Of a stretch of DNA of 64,000 nt, positions 1 to 10,965 are shown in pieces. The stretch is taken from positions 28,184,792 to 28,248,791 of the forward strand of contig OX392532.1 of assembly GCA_947623455.1 (NCBI GenBank), written 5' to 3'. The notes beneath the pieces were generated by a model. That model ran no database searches and had not been told where the DNA came from. It saw only the letters and a list, made by a program, of their open reading frames with translations. Each line of letters starts with the position of its first letter. Within the stretch, counting starts at the first letter, position 1. This DNA comes from Mimachlamys varia (Eukaryota > Mollusca > Bivalvia > Pectinida > Pectinidae). A program made the translations under genes and the position numbers.

Positions 1-523
1 TGTGGTACACACAGAATAATTCTAGCATTGTTCCAGGGTGCCTTGGACATTCCTCGTTAGAACGACTGTAAGTAAGCGTTTGATGGCTGATATCAATGAT
101 TTGGTGTTTCCTTGTCAATCTCACCTTCTTGTGGGCATCACAGCAGTCATCACATAATGCCTCTCCACATTCGATACACCACACGTTGGCAAATTTCGTA
201 ACGTTGTCAATTCGACAGACATCACAGATGGTTGAATCGGCACATTTCTTTGTAGAAAGAGACTTGTAAAGGGCGTTTAATGGAAAGGTTTTGGCTATAT
301 CACCAGTATTTGAATCTAGCACCGTGACAGAATATCTGCATGCTGGACAGTCGAATTGTTTTCCTGAATCTGAATATTGTAGTCCAACAGATTCTATGTA
401 AGATTGTAAGCAATCCTCACAGAATGTATGTTTACATGGTAAAGATCTTGGCAATTGGTATTCATCACAACACATCATACAGAGCAAAGGCTCAGATTCC
501 GTTGAAGCGCTTGCTGTCGCCAT
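1..523 (-). CDS. TRIM-like RING/B-box protein, N-terminal part (copy 1, runs off left edge)
   Basis: The minus-strand reading from the ATG at 523 stays open to the window edge and gives about 174 residues. It carries a C3HC4-type RING (C-x2-C near residue 15, C-K-H-x2-C-x2-C near 30, CPAC near 60) and a B-box (C-x2-C near residue 100, then further Cys/His to about 140), with the start of a second B-box. It is the tandem paralogue of the complete gene at 6421-8493, with about 20 amino-acid differences concentrated in the RING half. By family knowledge such proteins are RING E3 ubiquitin ligases with a coiled coil and a C-terminal sensing domain, but here the C-terminus is outside the window. 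The start is supported because a stop lies upstream in frame with no other ATG. Whether the rest of the gene is intact cannot be seen. Confidence 0.85.
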   Translation of the reverse strand, partial: MATASASTESEPLLCMMCCDEYQLPRSLPCKHTFCEDCLQSYIESVGLQYSDSGKQFDCPACRYSVTVLDSNTGDIAKTFPLNALYKSLSTKKCADSTICDVCRIDNVTKFANVWCIECGEALCDDCCDAHKKVRLTRKHQIIDISHQTLTYSRSNEECPRHPGTMLELFCVYH

Positions 524-2428
524 GTTAAAAATTATAAAAATAATCCACGATACAATCTGAAATCACTGACTTTAACATGGTTTGTTTCTCAAATGATATT
601 ATTTTCTATAAATACCGTTTTTTCCACAACATTTCCACATGACCAGGTCGTCAGCTATCACATCGTGGCCAAGTTGACGTCAACACCGAAACTGCAAGCG
701 TTCCCAGCTTATGTTTATTAGCCGCCATTTTGAAATACAACTTCCTTATTGCAAACGAGTGGTCTGATCATCTGAACAGGACACCTACACCAACACCTTG
801 TTTGTACAGATCGGAAATACCAGGTGACTACTGAGGATAGGGTGCAAAACTAGAACGGATAAAAATAGCATATTAATATGTATAGGGCTTATCGCAACGA
901 TGAATAGGAATCTACCTGTATATGGCCTATGTCAAATGTTTTTAAAGTTTAATAGTTAGCGTTCTGCCGATTAGGACAATTATTTCATGAAAGCCTAAAT
1001 ATGATTACATAGAAAAGAACACAATTCCATACAGGTAACTTTGAACTCAAACAATATAGTATTAAATGGGCAATTCAAACCACCAACACAAACGCAATTT
1101 TATTATAAACAAATACACACCGATACCCTTATATCATGTTACTGTATATACTTACAGTGCAGAATAAAGAGTTGCTAGACACCCGTTTGCACAGCAGCTC
1201 AGCTACCAATAATAAGCTAACAATGATTAAAGTTACTGAAACGAATCTGTGCGTATGGTAAAGGGAAATAAGCTATATTACTTGCAAGTTCCCGCTGCCT
1301 GTGTATTTGTGCTATGGTGCCATGATGAATTTGAAGTGACAATTTCATTATCTTTAGAAATAATGGATATTGTTTCCATGCATGCCTTGAAAAAGCTTAT
1401 ATTTCAGATATATTTACAGTCTACACTGACATTCACTCGATAACCATTGCTCAACAAACTATCATCACCGCATAACTGTACTCAAACACGTGACAATTTT
1501 TATGACGTCGACAACAATACATATGGGCGGAGCTATGCAAATCCTAGAGTTTGAAACGCAATTGTGTGACGTCTCCAACAATAAACGTGGGCGGAGCTTG
1601 CACATTTCATGCTGTTACATTTATTGAACCATTCTCACGTTTATTAGTTTTGAAATGAAATCTGTGTCCGAAGATTGGACTATAATGAACAAAATAGTTA
1701 CGAACATTTCACAGAAAGATACTGTCAATATAATATGTTAATCCTTTAATATAGAATAGCTCATTGATCTGAGCTGTATTGTAAGATTGTGGAAAAGAAT
1801 TCCTTGATCAAAAAAAGAAAAAAGAGTTTGAGGAAGAAAACTGAATATTATACTATAGCACACATTAGTTTGTCATTATATTGGATACAAGTTTTGTATT
1901 GGATTTGAAAGGGTCTTTTGTAACCAAAATAAAGAAATATGAAATGTTTCTGAACAAATTAAAACCATTTAACTGGTACCGACCAACTGTTACGTATTTA
2001 CCGTCTACTGATAGATACACTGCAGCTTATGGTCACGGGTTGGTATGACGTCAATACGTATTTTTGTAGAAATTTCTAATTATTATTTACCGGCTACACC
2101 TCTGGAGCTCGAACATGCCGTTCAAAAACGTGAGATTCAGACACGTTTTCAGTCTTTATATCTTACATTTATATGTTGACGCTTTAATATTCTGATGGTT
2201 TTTGTATATGTAAACGCAGTATGCCTACATCATTCTTAGATTCATAAAGAAATCCAGGAGATAACTTCTCATTTGTTTACACTTCAGTGGACTTTAAGAA
2301 GTGACGTCATTGCTCAATGCTGATTAGCTGATTGGTTACCCCGGCAGAAAGTACAAAAGCCATTGGATACAGGCGACAGCGACCCATTCTCTGACTGACA
2401 GTTGAACAGTCCAGACCTGTCCGGATCA
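524..2428. other. Upstream flank of TRIM copy 1, shared with the flank of copy 2
   Basis: No gene is recognised here. Patches align with 8494-10848, for example 541-980 against 8515-8930 and the stretch near 2100-2150 against 10355-10400, so the segmental duplication extends well upstream of the TRIM start codons. A CRE/GC-box doublet at 1503-1594 is present only on this side. Near 2290-2400 lies a candidate plus-strand promoter: an inverted CCAAT (ATTGG) and an AT-rich box, followed by a conserved stretch ending in CTCTGACTGA. Confidence 0.6.
1503..1594. promoter_or_regulatory. Tandem CRE-like plus GC-box doublet with octamer
   Basis: Two related blocks each carry TGACGTC (1503 and 1567) followed about 20 bp later by GGGCGG (1525-1530 and 1589-1594). 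An exact octamer ATGCAAAT sits between them at 1535-1542. These match CRE/ATF, Sp/KLF and POU site consensus sequences. They lie about 1 kb upstream of TRIM copy 1 and have no counterpart at the matching place in copy 2. A regulatory role is inference. Confidence 0.4.
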
Positions 2429-2563
2429 ATGCAGAATTCCATTCACTTGCTAAGAATATTTACTCTACCACATAAACGATGGGAAGGCACTCTATACTGG
2501 AGTAACGTTTGTTATTGGCGATTTTTTGGGCACTTAAAGTTAGTCCCACTATATAACCTGTAG
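2429..2563 (+). CDS. Small ORF, paired with 10849-10965 (possible first exon)
   Basis: A 44-codon ORF begins at the ATG at 2429, just downstream of the duplicated candidate promoter. Its middle (LLRIFTLPHKRW) aligns with LLRLLSVPQKRW of the ORF at 10849, with mostly conservative replacements and a shared TLY and a late HLK. A GTTAGT donor-like site follows the HLK codons near 2539, so it may be a first coding exon whose downstream exons I cannot find. I do not recognise the family. It could also be a non-coding conserved stretch of the duplication. Confidence 0.3.
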   Translation: MQNSIHLLRIFTLPHKRWEGTLYWSNVCYWRFFGHLKLVPLYNL

Positions 2564-5500
2564 AGGGAAATTTGTTTACATTCGTTACCAAAACAGGTTT
2601 TGTGCATTATGGGATGCTCCCAAAACAAGAAAGATAGTCAAAGATCGGAAAACTTAAATTCAAAGTTCTATATAGCTAATCATACAGTGAAGCTATTATA
2701 TCGTTATATTATACGATCTAAGGGAAGCAACTCTAGCTAAGGATAAAGCCATTGGTAATTCATTACAATGAGATGCGGTTTGACCAGATTTCTCCCCAAA
2801 TACCGTCAATAGTGTTAACGTTCCTGTGAGAATTGTAACGTTCTTTTGAAAATAATAACATCCATTCTTCAATATTAAATGATCTTAGTATTTTTATTCA
2901 ATTGTTTGTCAGCTTTTTTTCAAATTTCATCATACCGGACTGGACCATGATAATGCCATTATAATACACAATGGACATTTTCCATAACTATTTGAAAAAC
3001 AATAACATAAGTATTTTATTGACAAAAAGTGATAATGCAAAAAATCAACTACAATTCAATCACACAAACATTATTTATTATCTTTCACAATCGAATATGT
3101 GTTTTTGCAGACAAACATATGCAAATTAGATGGTATAAGGGGGACATTGTACGACCGTGATTGAAAAATAACAAATAAACATGTTTTGGTAATATAGTTA
3201 TCCTGAATAACATTTATATGCTCATTAACAGAACAATAGTACAGGACCCTCTGTAAAAGTCTTTAATACAAATTTAAATGAAATAAAGTAAGTCTTGTAT
3301 GGTTTTATGTTGCTCATGTTCAAGCAAACGACGATTTTGATATCTGTATAAACTGACTGTTTTAAAATCAAGCGTCGTTACAACCCGACCCCCAGTAGTT
3401 AAAAAACCTTTGGACCATTGTGAAGTCCTTATTTTGATTTATCTGCTTCCATGAAAGAAGCTCTTCATAAAGATTCTCCTTTAAGCATGCCCTTGTGTAG
3501 TGAAATTATCATCAGAATGAATTATAACTTTTAACAGTTATGACATAGTTAACGTATTAGGCATTGTTTCAATCAGAATTTTTAACACAAAGGTCTTTCA
3601 TAAAAACAGTTTCTATACATTCAATATGATAAAATCGAATAAGATCGTATACTCGTTATTAGTGAAGTGTTCGTCGCAACGTAGTGTTTGTAAAGATCGA
3701 AATCCTACAATCCTTGATCGTAAATAATGAACTTTTTAAAATTGTTTAAAGCTAACATTGAATATTATATCGCTAACATTGCAAAATCAATCTAATGCAA
3801 ACTATTTAAACCTACGATAACGACAAAATAGAATTACACGACATGCATAATGAGTTGCTTGCAAAACATAAAGAAAATAAAATAAAATTCAGGGACCTAT
3901 TTCCTTGAAAGACATAACATAAAATATGATATATTTAGAGATAACAATTTTTCGCTAGGAAAGCTCGTCCAATTAGACTTTTGCCGTTATTTATATTTGA
4001 CTCACGATGACTCAAAAAAAAAAACAAACCCTGTCAGCAGTGAAGAATTTAAAGAATATAAGTTGATACCCAAAATAAGACGTTATGCCTATCATGTTAT
4101 ATTTTTCAATACAGGTCGAAACATACTTAAACATACTGTGCTGAATACGGTAGCATCAACAAATCAAAAATCCGATCTGAGAAACGATTAAACTAGGGGC
4201 AAAATATAAACAAAGGAAAAATTGGCATGGCGACCAATTTTTGGAAAAGTAAGTGTCTTCTGTTTAATCGACGTCTACCGCCACGAAAACCCTGGTCACA
4301 TAAAGACATCAATGTGAGAACCGAGTCATTCTTCTCAATCAAAAGTAAGCACACTGATGAGCATACTTAATGGCGTAAATGTTGCTCATAGCAATAAAAG
4401 TAATAATATAACAATAAAAAGTGCATTGTTATAAAAGATAAAGTTTGCTTCCTCATTTTGAAATGAATACCGCCAATCAGTTGCACATACACATGCATAT
4501 AGTTCAATGTGTTTTCAAATGTTTCTGTGTTATATATATATATAATATATCCAACATTTCATTTGTTTTAAGTACATTGTATACACAAGTTAAGACATTG
4601 AAAATACATGATCAGAAAATAACTTCAATATCACAAAGAAGTAAAAACGAAATATATATGTTATTTATGCATTTATGCATTCTTAATTTCTGTGTGATAT
4701 AAGTTTAATCACAATGTCTTTACTTATTTATAACTTTCTATCTATTAGAAACACATTGTACATGAATGAAACCAATATATTAAGTGTTGCGTGTTGATAC
4801 ACGTTTACCTGTTTATAAATAAGTTTATCTTTCTATATGTTAGAAGAACATTTTACACTAAATGAAAACTATGTTTAAGTGATGATTGTTTGCTTACCCA
4901 ATTTTTTTAAACAATTAAATGTAAGATTATAACATATTTTCAAATACAACATAGAGCCATGATATACTGAAACATATACTGATGACACTCATATGTCGTT
5001 GATAAAGTTTATTGTGTATACGATATTTGAGCGATAAGGCAACCAGTAAATGCTCAATAATTAAATGATTACCGTAATACTATATCAGGTTCGCGCTAAG
5101 GGTCGTTTCGCCCTAAATCATGAAATCATGTTCGTCCTAGGTTGTTTCGCTCTAATATTTTTTCCGTCAAATGATTTTATATATATTGTTACAAGTTATA
5201 CGTGTATACATCAACATGAATATTTTAAGTTTGTAAAGTAGCTACCCAGTATAACTATTTATAGTCAAGTTAACCTTGACACCGGCACAGGTAAATGTAT
5301 CGGTCTCGTTACCTGTCAGGTCGCCTGTTTGTAATTGGAAACACTCGGTCGTACCTTTTATATCGATAATGCATTATTTCGTCGCAACATTTAGATTGTG
5401 CTAGGTGCTTTCGCATGTTTTTGGTTTTAATAAGGACCCAAGATTGAATCTAAAACTTTCAGGATCAGTTTATTGTATCTTGTCTTTTGTCTTTCGTTAT

Positions 5501-6420
5501 TCTTTTTTCTTGTTTTCTGAAATCAATAAACTTACTTTATAAACTAAGACGAAAAATGTTTTTTTCGGAAATTTCAATCATAATGATTTGACTTCAAGTC
5601 ATGTCGGTACGAAAATAGCAGAAACAAATATCTGTCATACCAGTGAAATGTATTTGTTGTTAAACGGCATTTCATTGATATTTTCTTTTTATAATATTTC
5701 TTCATCTTTTTTCTTCATCTGCCTTCTGGAAAGTAACTAGGATAACAACTTTTACAACAGGAAAGTAGTTCCGGCAAAATTTAATATTTTCACTGCTCAT
5801 CAGTAAAAATATAAGTTTTATCAATTTTCTATATTTCATAGGCAAACATAAGTTGATATATTATCCGCAAACAAATATGTTATTACTGAGCGGTATCTAT
5901 ATATAAATATGAAACATAGATATAAACTGTGTCTTCACTCGCGCTTAATTCCTAAAATGTTGGAATTACAAAACAATTGAATAGGTATGACGAAGATAAA
6001 AATAAAACCATTTTTTTTTGTAACCGACAGTCAGATTTTGAAATTCTGAGGAACACTTTTATATTATCTTAGAGTTGGCAGACGTCTTAAATTGAAAAAT
6101 GACAAATGAGTTGAATGGGCATATATACTTACAGTCAACATTTGGCCTTTTGTATTTCAGGATACGTAGCTCACGTGTCCTTTGGATGAACTATCCTTTT
6201 AATATGCACATTGACAACATTATATAAACCATCACTAGATTCCATTTTTCCTAGGTTCGGGGAATCCGGATAATTGTGTTGTCGAATGTAACGTATAGGG
6301 GGATGTAAACGAGACTCACTACTGACGAGTCAAGCGTTTAAATGTTTGTTAAAACTAAAACAGAGAACAATAAGGGCAACCCTTGCTGCATTGTTTCCAT
6401 ATTGATATTTTGAAGATATT
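2564..6420. other. Intergenic stretch between duplicated TRIM units
   Basis: No gene recognised. The left part to about 3350 still aligns with 10970-11830 (for example around 2541-2600 and 3115-3160), marking the right side of the duplicated block. A copy of dispersed repeat family A lies at about 4184-4385. Two imperfect direct repeats containing GTCGTTTCGC-like words occur at about 5090-5160. A variant poly(A) signal for the downstream TRIM gene (ATTAAA on the minus strand) is at 6198-6203. Confidence 0.5.
4184..4385 (+). repeat. Dispersed repeat family A, fragment
   Basis: Diverged copy of a family that recurs at least eleven times in the window. Diagnostic words are GATTAAACTAGGGGCAAAAT at the left and, further in, a block like GACGACACCCGCCATG followed by GAGAACCGAGTCATCATTG. 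The class is unknown to me; no coding capacity or clear terminal inverted repeats are visible. Confidence 0.6.
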
Positions 6421-8493
6421 TTACAATGAATCTTCAAGCTCATAAACTTCAAACAGAGTTTTCTCAACTTTGTCCTCGGTATTTGCTGATGTCACCAGGA
6501 ACTGATCCTTTGATGGATGATACATGATATTGAAGAGACTTTTGATGTCACTTTGATCCAACGCAAGGATACGACCTCTCTGTCCGTCATGTGATATCTG
6601 ATACACCTTAGATGTAGGGTTGTAGCAACAAACATATATGTTTCTTGACCTGTCAAATGACACACCTGTAATGTCGCTAAGATTTCCGTCAGAATATCGA
6701 AATATTTCTGTTCCGTCTATTCTACAGCAAACTACGCCATTACACTTAGGGTAACAAAACCGCTCCAGTTCGCTGCAAATAGCTACGTAGCAACATATTC
6801 CAGTCCGAGGAAATGTCTTCTGTAGAGTTCCATCCATTGTCAACTCGATGACAAAGGTATCTGTGCCCAGTAATATGGTGTCGTTGTGTACGACGATTCC
6901 ACAGAGAAAAGGAGATGAGGCGTAGTCAGAAGATAAAGATTTATCACGAATGAACTCAATGGAATTACCGTTGATTTTGTACTCTTTTATATCTGTTATA
7001 GTCATCACGAACACTGTTTTATGTTTGTCACTGTAAGTGATGTCGACTGGGTACGGTTGACACGGAGTTGTGTTAACTACATTGTACTTGTCGTCGAACA
7101 TCAAGATTCGGCCGTAAGCGTTATCGGCTAACAACAGGCGCCCATCTGGGAGGTATGTCCCTCCAGTAAATCGTGTATTCTGTCCCAGCTCTTGTTGTGT
7201 GACACTCTTCACTTTCCTCGTCGTACATGTCATCAAATCCAAAACAGGACGGCTTATGACCAGGGATCCGATCATGTCAGAGGTACATACGGAGTCCTCA
7301 AGCAAAGAAATTTCTGGTTTCTGTCTTAGGATTTTGATGCTTTTCCCTATCTGAGCCAAGGCGTTCTCTACACGTGGAGATGGTGAAGATTCCTCTGTGA
7401 TTTGTCCAACAGAAATAACGGAGTTGACAATTTTTAATACTGCATCTTCTATTTCCAGGTTCAGTTGTGTTTCTTCATAATCTTTAATTGTGGTCTTCAC
7501 ATTGTGTACATGCGCAGTAAGTTGCGTTTTCATCTGCTCTTGTAGGACAAACATCTGTCTTGGAGAAGCGTGGTCTGTCACTGCCGACATGGATTTAACA
7601 CTGTTTTCTATGTTGATCTGTAACATTCGTGTTTCTTTCTGAATCCTGGAGAGGGTTTCTTTTCTGGTGTTCAATCGATCATAGGCACTTGCTTTAAACG
7701 ATACGTGTAACTCATCTAGTTTGTTCTTTGTTGTACTTATCAAAGTATCCATATCAGATAACATCCTTGCATAATCTTTGTCAACTTTACTGATATGTAA
7801 ATCCTCTTGATCAGAAATACTCCTTATTTCTCTTTGCATGTTCTTGAATTCAGAAGCATATGAGGCCTTTTCCTTGTGCTTTTCTACTCGCTTGGCTATG
7901 TCATCAAGCAGCCTGATCGAATTGCAGCCACTGTGAAGCGTCGGAACACAGAGAGAGCAGCATAGTTCCTTGTGGTACAGACAGAATAATTCTAGCATTG
8001 TTCCAGGGTGCCTTGGACATTCCTCGTTAGAACGACTGTAAGTTAGCGTTTGCTGGCTGATATCAATGATTTGGTGTTTCCTTGTCAATCTCACCTTCTT
8101 GTGGGCATCACAGCAGTCATCACATAATGCCTCTCCACATTCGATACACCACACGTTGGCAGACTTTGTGACGTTGTCAATTCGACAGACATCACAGATG
8201 GTTAAATCGGCACATTTCGTTGTGGAAAGAGAATTGTAAAGGACGTGTAATGGAAAGGTTTTGGCTATGTCAACAGTATTTGAATCTGGCACCGTGACGG
8301 AATATCTGCATGCTGGACAGTCGAATTGTTTTCCTGAATCTGAATCTTGTAGTCCAACAGATTCTACGTAAGATTGTAAGCAATTCTCACAGAATGTATG
8401 TTTACATGGTAACGATCTCGGCACTTGGTATTCATTATAACACAGTATACAGAGCAAAGGCCCAGATTCCGTCGTACCGCTAGCTGTCGCCAT
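6421..8493 (-). CDS. TRIM-like E3 ubiquitin ligase with RING, two B-boxes, coiled coil and beta-propeller-like C-terminus (copy 2)
   Basis: A single uninterrupted reading frame of 690 residues. A RING spans residues 15-62 (C15, C18, C30, H32, C35, C38, C59, C62). B-box 1 spans about 100-140 and B-box 2 about 159-190. Residues about 200-330 are charged and heptad-like, consistent with a coiled coil. From about residue 425 to the end there are repeated strands of the type GTYLPDGRLLLADNAYGRI, resembling an NHL/six-bladed propeller as in TRIM2/3/71-type proteins. The RING would recruit E2 enzymes and the propeller would bind targets, in the cytoplasm (family knowledge). I chose the ATG at 8493 because the same start is the only one possible in copy 1; the 14 codons upstream open only at a GTG. 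The gene lies in a tandem duplication. A function in antiviral or immune ubiquitination is inference. Confidence 0.88.
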   Translation of the reverse strand: MATASGTTESGPLLCILCYNEYQVPRSLPCKHTFCENCLQSYVESVGLQDSDSGKQFDCPACRYSVTVPDSNTVDIAKTFPLHVLYNSLSTTKCADLTICDVCRIDNVTKSANVWCIECGEALCDDCCDAHKKVRLTRKHQIIDISQQTLTYSRSNEECPRHPGTMLELFCLYHKELCCSLCVPTLHSGCNSIRLLDDIAKRVEKHKEKASYASEFKNMQREIRSISDQEDLHISKVDKDYARMLSDMDTLISTTKNKLDELHVSFKASAYDRLNTRKETLSRIQKETRMLQINIENSVKSMSAVTDHASPRQMFVLQEQMKTQLTAHVHNVKTTIKDYEETQLNLEIEDAVLKIVNSVISVGQITEESSPSPRVENALAQIGKSIKILRQKPEISLLEDSVCTSDMIGSLVISRPVLDLMTCTTRKVKSVTQQELGQNTRFTGGTYLPDGRLLLADNAYGRILMFDDKYNVVNTTPCQPYPVDITYSDKHKTVFVMTITDIKEYKINGNSIEFIRDKSLSSDYASSPFLCGIVVHNDTILLGTDTFVIELTMDGTLQKTFPRTGICCYVAICSELERFCYPKCNGVVCCRIDGTEIFRYSDGNLSDITGVSFDRSRNIYVCCYNPTSKVYQISHDGQRGRILALDQSDIKSLFNIMYHPSKDQFLVTSANTEDKVEKTLFEVYELEDSL

Positions 8494-10848
8494 GTTAAAA
8501 ATTACAAAAAACAATCCACGACACTCTGAAGTCACTGACCCTTACATGGTTAGTTTCACAAATGATATCATTTTCTATAAATACCGTTTTCCCCACAACG
8601 TTTCCACATGACCACAGTCGCCAGCTATCACATCGTGATCAATTTGATGTCAACACCGAAACTATAAGCGGTAAAACCTTCCATGTATCAGCCGCCATTT
8701 TGGAATAAAACTTCCTTATTGCTAACGAGTTGTCTTGCCTGTACACGGCACCAGCACTAGTTTGTACAGATCGGAAATACAACTACTATAGAACAGGGTG
8801 CAAAACTAGAACAGATAAAAATGCCATATTGATCTGTATAGGCCGTATTGCAATGATGAATAGTGATCTATCTGTATATGGTCTATGTAAAATGTCTTTA
8901 AAGTTTACTAATTAGCGTTCCGCTGATTAGGAAATAACACTATTCCATACATGCAACTTTAAGTCCAAACAATATATTATTGAATTGGCCATTCAAAACA
9001 CTAACACAAACGCAATTTTATGATAATCAAATACACACCGATACCCTTTTGTTCTTTTGTACTGGCTATATTATCAGTGCAGTATACAGTATGTCTAATC
9101 AGCGTGAACAGTAGATCCATTGTGTCCAAATTAAAAACAGGTAAAGTCATTGATACGAATTTGTGCGTTGGTTTAAGAAAAACAAGCTGTAGTATTTACA
9201 AGAACTCTATGAGTTTTCTGCTGCCTATATATTCGTGCTATCGTACCAGGCTGAATTTGAAGTGACGATTTCATTACCTCAATGTTGTTTCCTGGATTTG
9301 AGCCTGGAAATATAATGGTGAAGTGCCATTTGGGATTTATTGTATCATCAATAAAAACTGTTTAAAAAATCATTTACTGGAGTATTGTATCTTGGACAAT
9401 TCAAGCTATGAGTTACACGTGTACATCCTTTGCACCAGGCTATATATAATGTGCATTCCTGGTTGTATTCAAGGCATGAAAATACCTGATACTATTTTAT
9501 TGGAGTGATATTTCTGGTATTTCATTCGTGTAGTTTAATTTTTGTTTTGTGAAATAACTCAATGATATGGGTTGTAGAATTAGATTTACTGGATTAAAAA
9601 ATCAGAGAATACCGATGCTTCAACAAAACCATTATTCGAACTCAAAGTAGGAGCAAAATATGATCAAAAGAAAAAGATTTACATGGAGCCGTGACATCAT
9701 TGTCAATCACAACAAATAGGCACACTAATAAAGATTAAAGATTGAAGAAAAGTAGAATAAGTGTTTGTGGAAGAAAATTGAAGATGATACACATTGTATG
9801 CATGATATTATATACAAATTTTGTATTAAAATTGAATGTGTCTTTTTAAAGTTAGATATTACATTATGAAAGGTTTTCCGACAAATAAAAACCATTTAAA
9901 AGCAACTGACCAATTGTTGCGAATTACCGTCTACTGATATGATTTTGATTTTATTGTGATAATTGAAGTGAAATATATGATTGTATTTTCAAGCATAGAA
10001 TAATATAAGTTATAAAGAGTTATAGACTTTTATCTCAGTTGGTATATTGTGAAGAGAGAAAATTGTCTAATGTATGAATTATCGATGCATGTTGTACATA
10101 ATGTGATAATTTATTCGTATAGTGTCTCATAAGCCGAGTTCGGCTAGGCATAACATTTAAACGTATTCAAATATTTTAATTGTCATTTTAATATAAAATT
10201 GCTTTGATATGTTATTATGTATATGATTCATGACGCGTAAATAAATAAAATATTGATTGATATGTAGACTTCAGCTTTAGGTAATGGATTGGCATGACGT
10301 AAATATGTATGAATAAGAGAACTTTCCGATGTTTATCTACAACCACCTCTGTAGCTCGAACATGCCGTTCACAAAGGTGAGATTCAGACACGATACCTAC
10401 ATCCTTCTGAGCTTCACAAAGCGATGTGTGCTGGCTTAGTACATTTTAAACTATTGGAAACATGTTTGTGCAGTGAAGTTCCAGGAGAAAAAAAAAGAAT
10501 ACCGAAGCGTCATTCATAATCTGAATTTCGCATTTGTTTACGCTTTGGCGGACTTCAAAATTGGTGTCATTGCTCAATGCTGATTGGCTGATGTTACCCC
10601 GGGATAAAGTATAAAATCCTTTGAATGGAGGTGACAGCGACACATTCTCTGACTGATACTTGAGCAATCTAGACTTTTAAAGACCAGTGCGGCGCCACAA
10701 TATACATATTGTGTAAATACTCTTTAGTGAAAGTTATCCATGGTTGTTTCGAGTTACCCCCTTATGGAACTCTCTGGTCAGTGACGCCAGATTGTTTTCC
10801 GTGTAATAAATTGAAATCTGGTCATTATTTGTCTCGAGTATCTGATAA
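8494..10848. other. Upstream flank of TRIM copy 2
   Basis: Duplicate of the 524-2428 flank with insertions and deletions. It lacks the CRE/GC-box doublet and instead carries a family A repeat fragment at about 9596-9725. The candidate promoter near 10575-10660 contains an inverted CCAAT box (TGATTGGCTG at 10581) and a TATA-like AGTATAAAAT around 10608-10617, followed by a stretch ending CTCTGACTGA shared with copy 1. Confidence 0.55.
9596..9725 (+). repeat. Dispersed repeat family A, fragment
   Basis: Begins with AGAGAATACCGATGCTTCAA and continues through GGAGCAAAATATGATCAAAA to ATCATTGTCAATCACAACAA. It sits where copy 1 of the duplication has different sequence, so it was inserted after, or lost from one copy after, the duplication. 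Confidence 0.55.
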
Positions 10849-10965
10849 ATGGCGCAGACTATTAATCAATTGCTAAGATTGTTGTCTGTGCCACAGAAAC
10901 GTTGGGCAGACACTCTATACGAGTGCTATACTTGCTATTACCGGTATTTTAAACACTTGAAGTAG
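10849..10965 (+). CDS. Small ORF, paired with 2429-2563 (possible first exon)
   Basis: A 38-codon ORF whose protein begins MAQTINQLLRLLSVPQKRW and ends HLK, downstream of a candidate TATA/CCAAT promoter. It shares QKRW/HKRW, TLY and HLK with the ORF at 2429. Just before the stop the sequence reads GAA|GTAGGT, a reasonable splice donor at about 10962, so the visible stop may be intronic. No downstream exon was found. The family is not recognised. Conservative substitution between the two copies is the main argument for coding. Confidence 0.32.
   Translation: MAQTINQLLRLLSVPQKRWADTLYECYTCYYRYFKHLK

Noticed and set aside
8494..8535. 14-codon N-terminal extension of TRIM copy 2
   Set aside because: It opens at a GTG, not an ATG, and copy 1 cannot encode it.
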